From Betaproteobacteria bacterium (GTDB lineage: Bacteria > Pseudomonadota > Gammaproteobacteria > Burkholderiales > Burkholderiaceae_C), in assembly GCA_025354965.1 (NCBI GenBank), contig JANXLW010000131.1, positions 1-34,377 of the forward strand: a stretch of DNA of 34,377 nucleotides. Reading direction: 5' to 3'. Made by a program: the position numbers and the translations under genes. The notes under the pieces were generated by a model. It saw only the letters and a program-made list of their open reading frames with translations. It was not told where the DNA came from and did no database searches. Below are positions 32,882 to 34,377 of the stretch, piece after piece (within the stretch, counting starts at the first letter, position 1; every line of letters starts with the position of its first letter).

Positions 32882-33760
32882 TCAATACACCGCTGCATCG
32901 CCGGGTGGCCGATCCTTAAAGCGTTTGTGTACCCAAAAATACTGATCCGGCATAGTGTCTATAAATGACTGCAGACACAAATTCATGCGTGCAGTGTCAG
33001 CGGCCGCATCATCCGACGGAAACGCCGACCAGGAGGGCATGATTTGAACCTCGTAGCCTTGGCGCGTCATGCGGGTGACCACGGGTACCACCTTGGCACG
33101 ACCCAGTCTGGCAAAACGGGATAAAGACGGCACGGTAGCAGCCTGCACACCATAGAACGGTACAAAAACGGAGTCCTCAGGGCCAAAGTTCATATCGGGC
33201 AACAAATACAGGGGCTCACCCGCACGCAAAGCGGCTACTATCGCTTTAACGCCATCGACGCGACCAAAAAGCCGTACGGAGCCGAAACGCTGGCGACCTT
33301 TAATCATCCAGTCATTAATGACTGTATTGGACTGGTTGGTATAAATGGTGGTGAATTGTCGTGGCAACTGCTGGGTTAATGCAGTCCAGCCGGCGTCCAA
33401 CCCCACGAAATGCGGTGCAAATATGACCACCGGCTCTTTACCCAGGAATTCATCCACGGAACCCGTCAATCTCAAGCGTTGCCTGACGACTTCGGGCGAG
33501 CCATGCCAGAGCCAGCCTCGGTCCAGCCAAGCTTGGGCAAAATGAACAAACGTGCGAATCGTCAATGCCCTGATTTGTCGCGCGGAGCGGTCCGGGAAAC
33601 ACAGCCGCAAGTTGGTCTGCGCCACCCGCCGCCGTGCGACTGCCAGCAGGTACAGCACCCAACCCAACAGGCTACCCAGCAGGCGCAAACACGGCAGCGG
33701 TACATGTCCAAAAAAATGCATCACAACGATGCCGAACTTACTCACTAAGCGAGTCAACAT
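32882..33760 (-). CDS. Lipid A lauroyl/myristoyl acyltransferase-family protein
   Basis: A 292-aa LpxL/HtrB-family inner-membrane acyltransferase, which adds secondary acyl chains to lipid A precursors on the cytoplasmic side. An N-terminal hydrophobic helix (GSLLGWVLYLLAVA) precedes AQTNLRLCFPDRS. The catalytic H(x4)D is in APHFVGLDAG (H117, D122), followed by PDMNFGPEDSVFVPFYG and the closing YFWVHKRFKDRP. The ATG at 33760 is chosen over the track start (33802), because AGGAAA lies just upstream and the stop of the preceding gene overlaps it (TGATG). A paralogue lies immediately upstream. Whether it is LpxL or LpxM in role cannot be decided from sequence. Confidence 0.9.
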   Translation of the reverse strand: MLTRLVSKFGIVVMHFFGHVPLPCLRLLGSLLGWVLYLLAVARRRVAQTNLRLCFPDRSARQIRALTIRTFVHFAQAWLDRGWLWHGSPEVVRQRLRLTGSVDEFLGKEPVVIFAPHFVGLDAGWTALTQQLPRQFTTIYTNQSNTVINDWMIKGRQRFGSVRLFGRVDGVKAIVAALRAGEPLYLLPDMNFGPEDSVFVPFYGVQAATVPSLSRFARLGRAKVVPVVTRMTRQGYEVQIMPSWSAFPSDDAAADTARMNLCLQSFIDTMPDQYFWVHKRFKDRPPGDAAVY

Positions 33761-34377
33761 CACATTTCCTGCCGCGGCTGCTTGTAACGCGCGTAGCCCC
33801 ACAGATATTGCTGCGGACAGCCTCGAATCAGATCTTCCATCGCCTGGTTGATGAGCAAAGTGGCCCGCACGCTATCCGCTGGTATGGATTCTTTCAAGGG
33901 CTGAAAGTGAACCTTGTACCCACGACCCCAAGACAAGCGCTCTCCCCACGCCATTACCACCGCAGCGCCGCTCTGCTGTGCCAGACGCACGGACAGGGTC
34001 ATGGTATAGGCGTCTCGGCCAAAAAAAGGCGCCCACAAACCCATACCCAGGGGTGGCACTTGATCCGGCAGCAAACCCAGCGACTGGCCGTGCTTCAGCG
34101 CCTTGATCATTTGCTTGACTCCTGCCAGCGTGGTGGGGGCCGTGTACAGACCGGGGCGGCTGCGGGCTCCCGTTACGACAGCCCGCAGCCACAGTTGGCG
34201 CGGCGGGCGAAACAGCACCGTAATGGGACTTGCCTGCCCGTAGCGCTGCGCATAGGCTTGAGCCGTGATCTCAAAGCACCCCAGATGAGGCGTTAAAAAC
34301 ACCACGCCCCGGCCAGCAGCCAGTGCAGCGTCGACATGATGAGCGCCTTCCCACAGAACCGGCACTGGCCGTCCCAA
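33760..34377 (-). CDS. Lipid A acyltransferase-family protein (5' end outside window)
   Basis: The C-terminal 205 residues of a second LpxL/HtrB-family acyltransferase; the N-terminus lies beyond the window and the track's first Met is only the edge codon (TTG). The catalytic H(x4)E is in TPHLGCFEITA. LLPDQVPPLGMGLWAPFFGRDAY corresponds to the substrate-site block, and the protein ends in YLWGYARYKQPRQ. It overlaps the downstream paralogue, and the two are probably co-translated. In related genomes such a pair commonly follows metK, which could be checked in the adjoining sequence. Confidence 0.9.
   Translation of the reverse strand: MGRPVPVLWEGAHHVDAALAAGRGVVFLTPHLGCFEITAQAYAQRYGQASPITVLFRPPRQLWLRAVVTGARSRPGLYTAPTTLAGVKQMIKALKHGQSLGLLPDQVPPLGMGLWAPFFGRDAYTMTLSVRLAQQSGAAVVMAWGERLSWGRGYKVHFQPLKESIPADSVRATLLINQAMEDLIRGCPQQYLWGYARYKQPRQEM

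Overview
The window looks like a stretch of betaproteobacterial core chromosome, most likely Burkholderiales, family Comamonadaceae (Rhodoferax/Polaromonas-like). This is an inference from gene order (mlaFEDACB followed by an ABC-2 exporter; pilMNOPQ-aroK-aroB-dgt divergent from mrcA; cyaY/lptM-lysA), from protein wording, and from short dispersed repeats typical of that family. No rRNA, tRNA, CRISPR array, prophage or plasmid gene was seen. The only mobile gene is one REP-associated tyrosine transposase (RAYT).

Layout. (1) 1-5472, minus strand: the retrograde phospholipid transport operon mlaF-mlaE-mlaD-mlaA-mlaC-mlaB, running into an ABC-2 ATPase and a permease cut by the window edge. (2) 5632-11904, minus: glutamate synthase gltB-gltD, with a candidate promoter upstream of gltB. 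(3) about 11974-12811: the RAYT element with inverted ends. Its left end abuts the gltB promoter and its right end contains the stop codon of the next gene. (4) 12807-24050, minus: one long, tightly packed block, pilM-pilN-pilO-pilP-pilQ, an Ig-like lipoprotein, aroK, aroB, dgt, a DUF1415 protein and a methyltransferase. Many junctions are 4-bp overlaps. (5) 24321-26708, plus: the class A penicillin-binding protein mrcA, divergent from pilM. (6) 26709-28558: cyaY (minus), divergent from lptM-lysA (plus). (7) 28591-31122, minus: msrP-msrQ, preceded by a dihaem cytochrome c gene with its own likely terminator. (8) 31196-32832, plus: engB and an alpha/beta hydrolase. (9) 32882-34377, minus: two tandem lipid A acyltransferase-family genes, the upstream one cut by the window edge.

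Together these genes serve the cell envelope (Mla, type IV pilus, PBP1A, LptM, lipid A acylation, MsrPQ periplasmic repair), nitrogen assimilation (GltBD), and shikimate and lysine biosynthesis. No clearly new multi-gene system is evident. The best leads are a pilus-locus lipoprotein with a near-perfect EF-hand loop, a DUF1415-methyltransferase pair of unknown role, a family of GGGACAG/CTGTCCC palindromes between the mla and glt genes that may relate to the RAYT, and repeat-derived protein tails on an ABC ATPase and a hydrolase.

Most long plus-strand ORFs in the track opposite these genes are antisense shadows and were left out. Start codons were moved from the track where the family N-terminus, a Shine-Dalgarno sequence or an overlap with the preceding gene pointed elsewhere (ABC ATPase, gltB, aroK, the Ig lipoprotein, pilN, pilM, cyaY, msrQ, lpxL-like).
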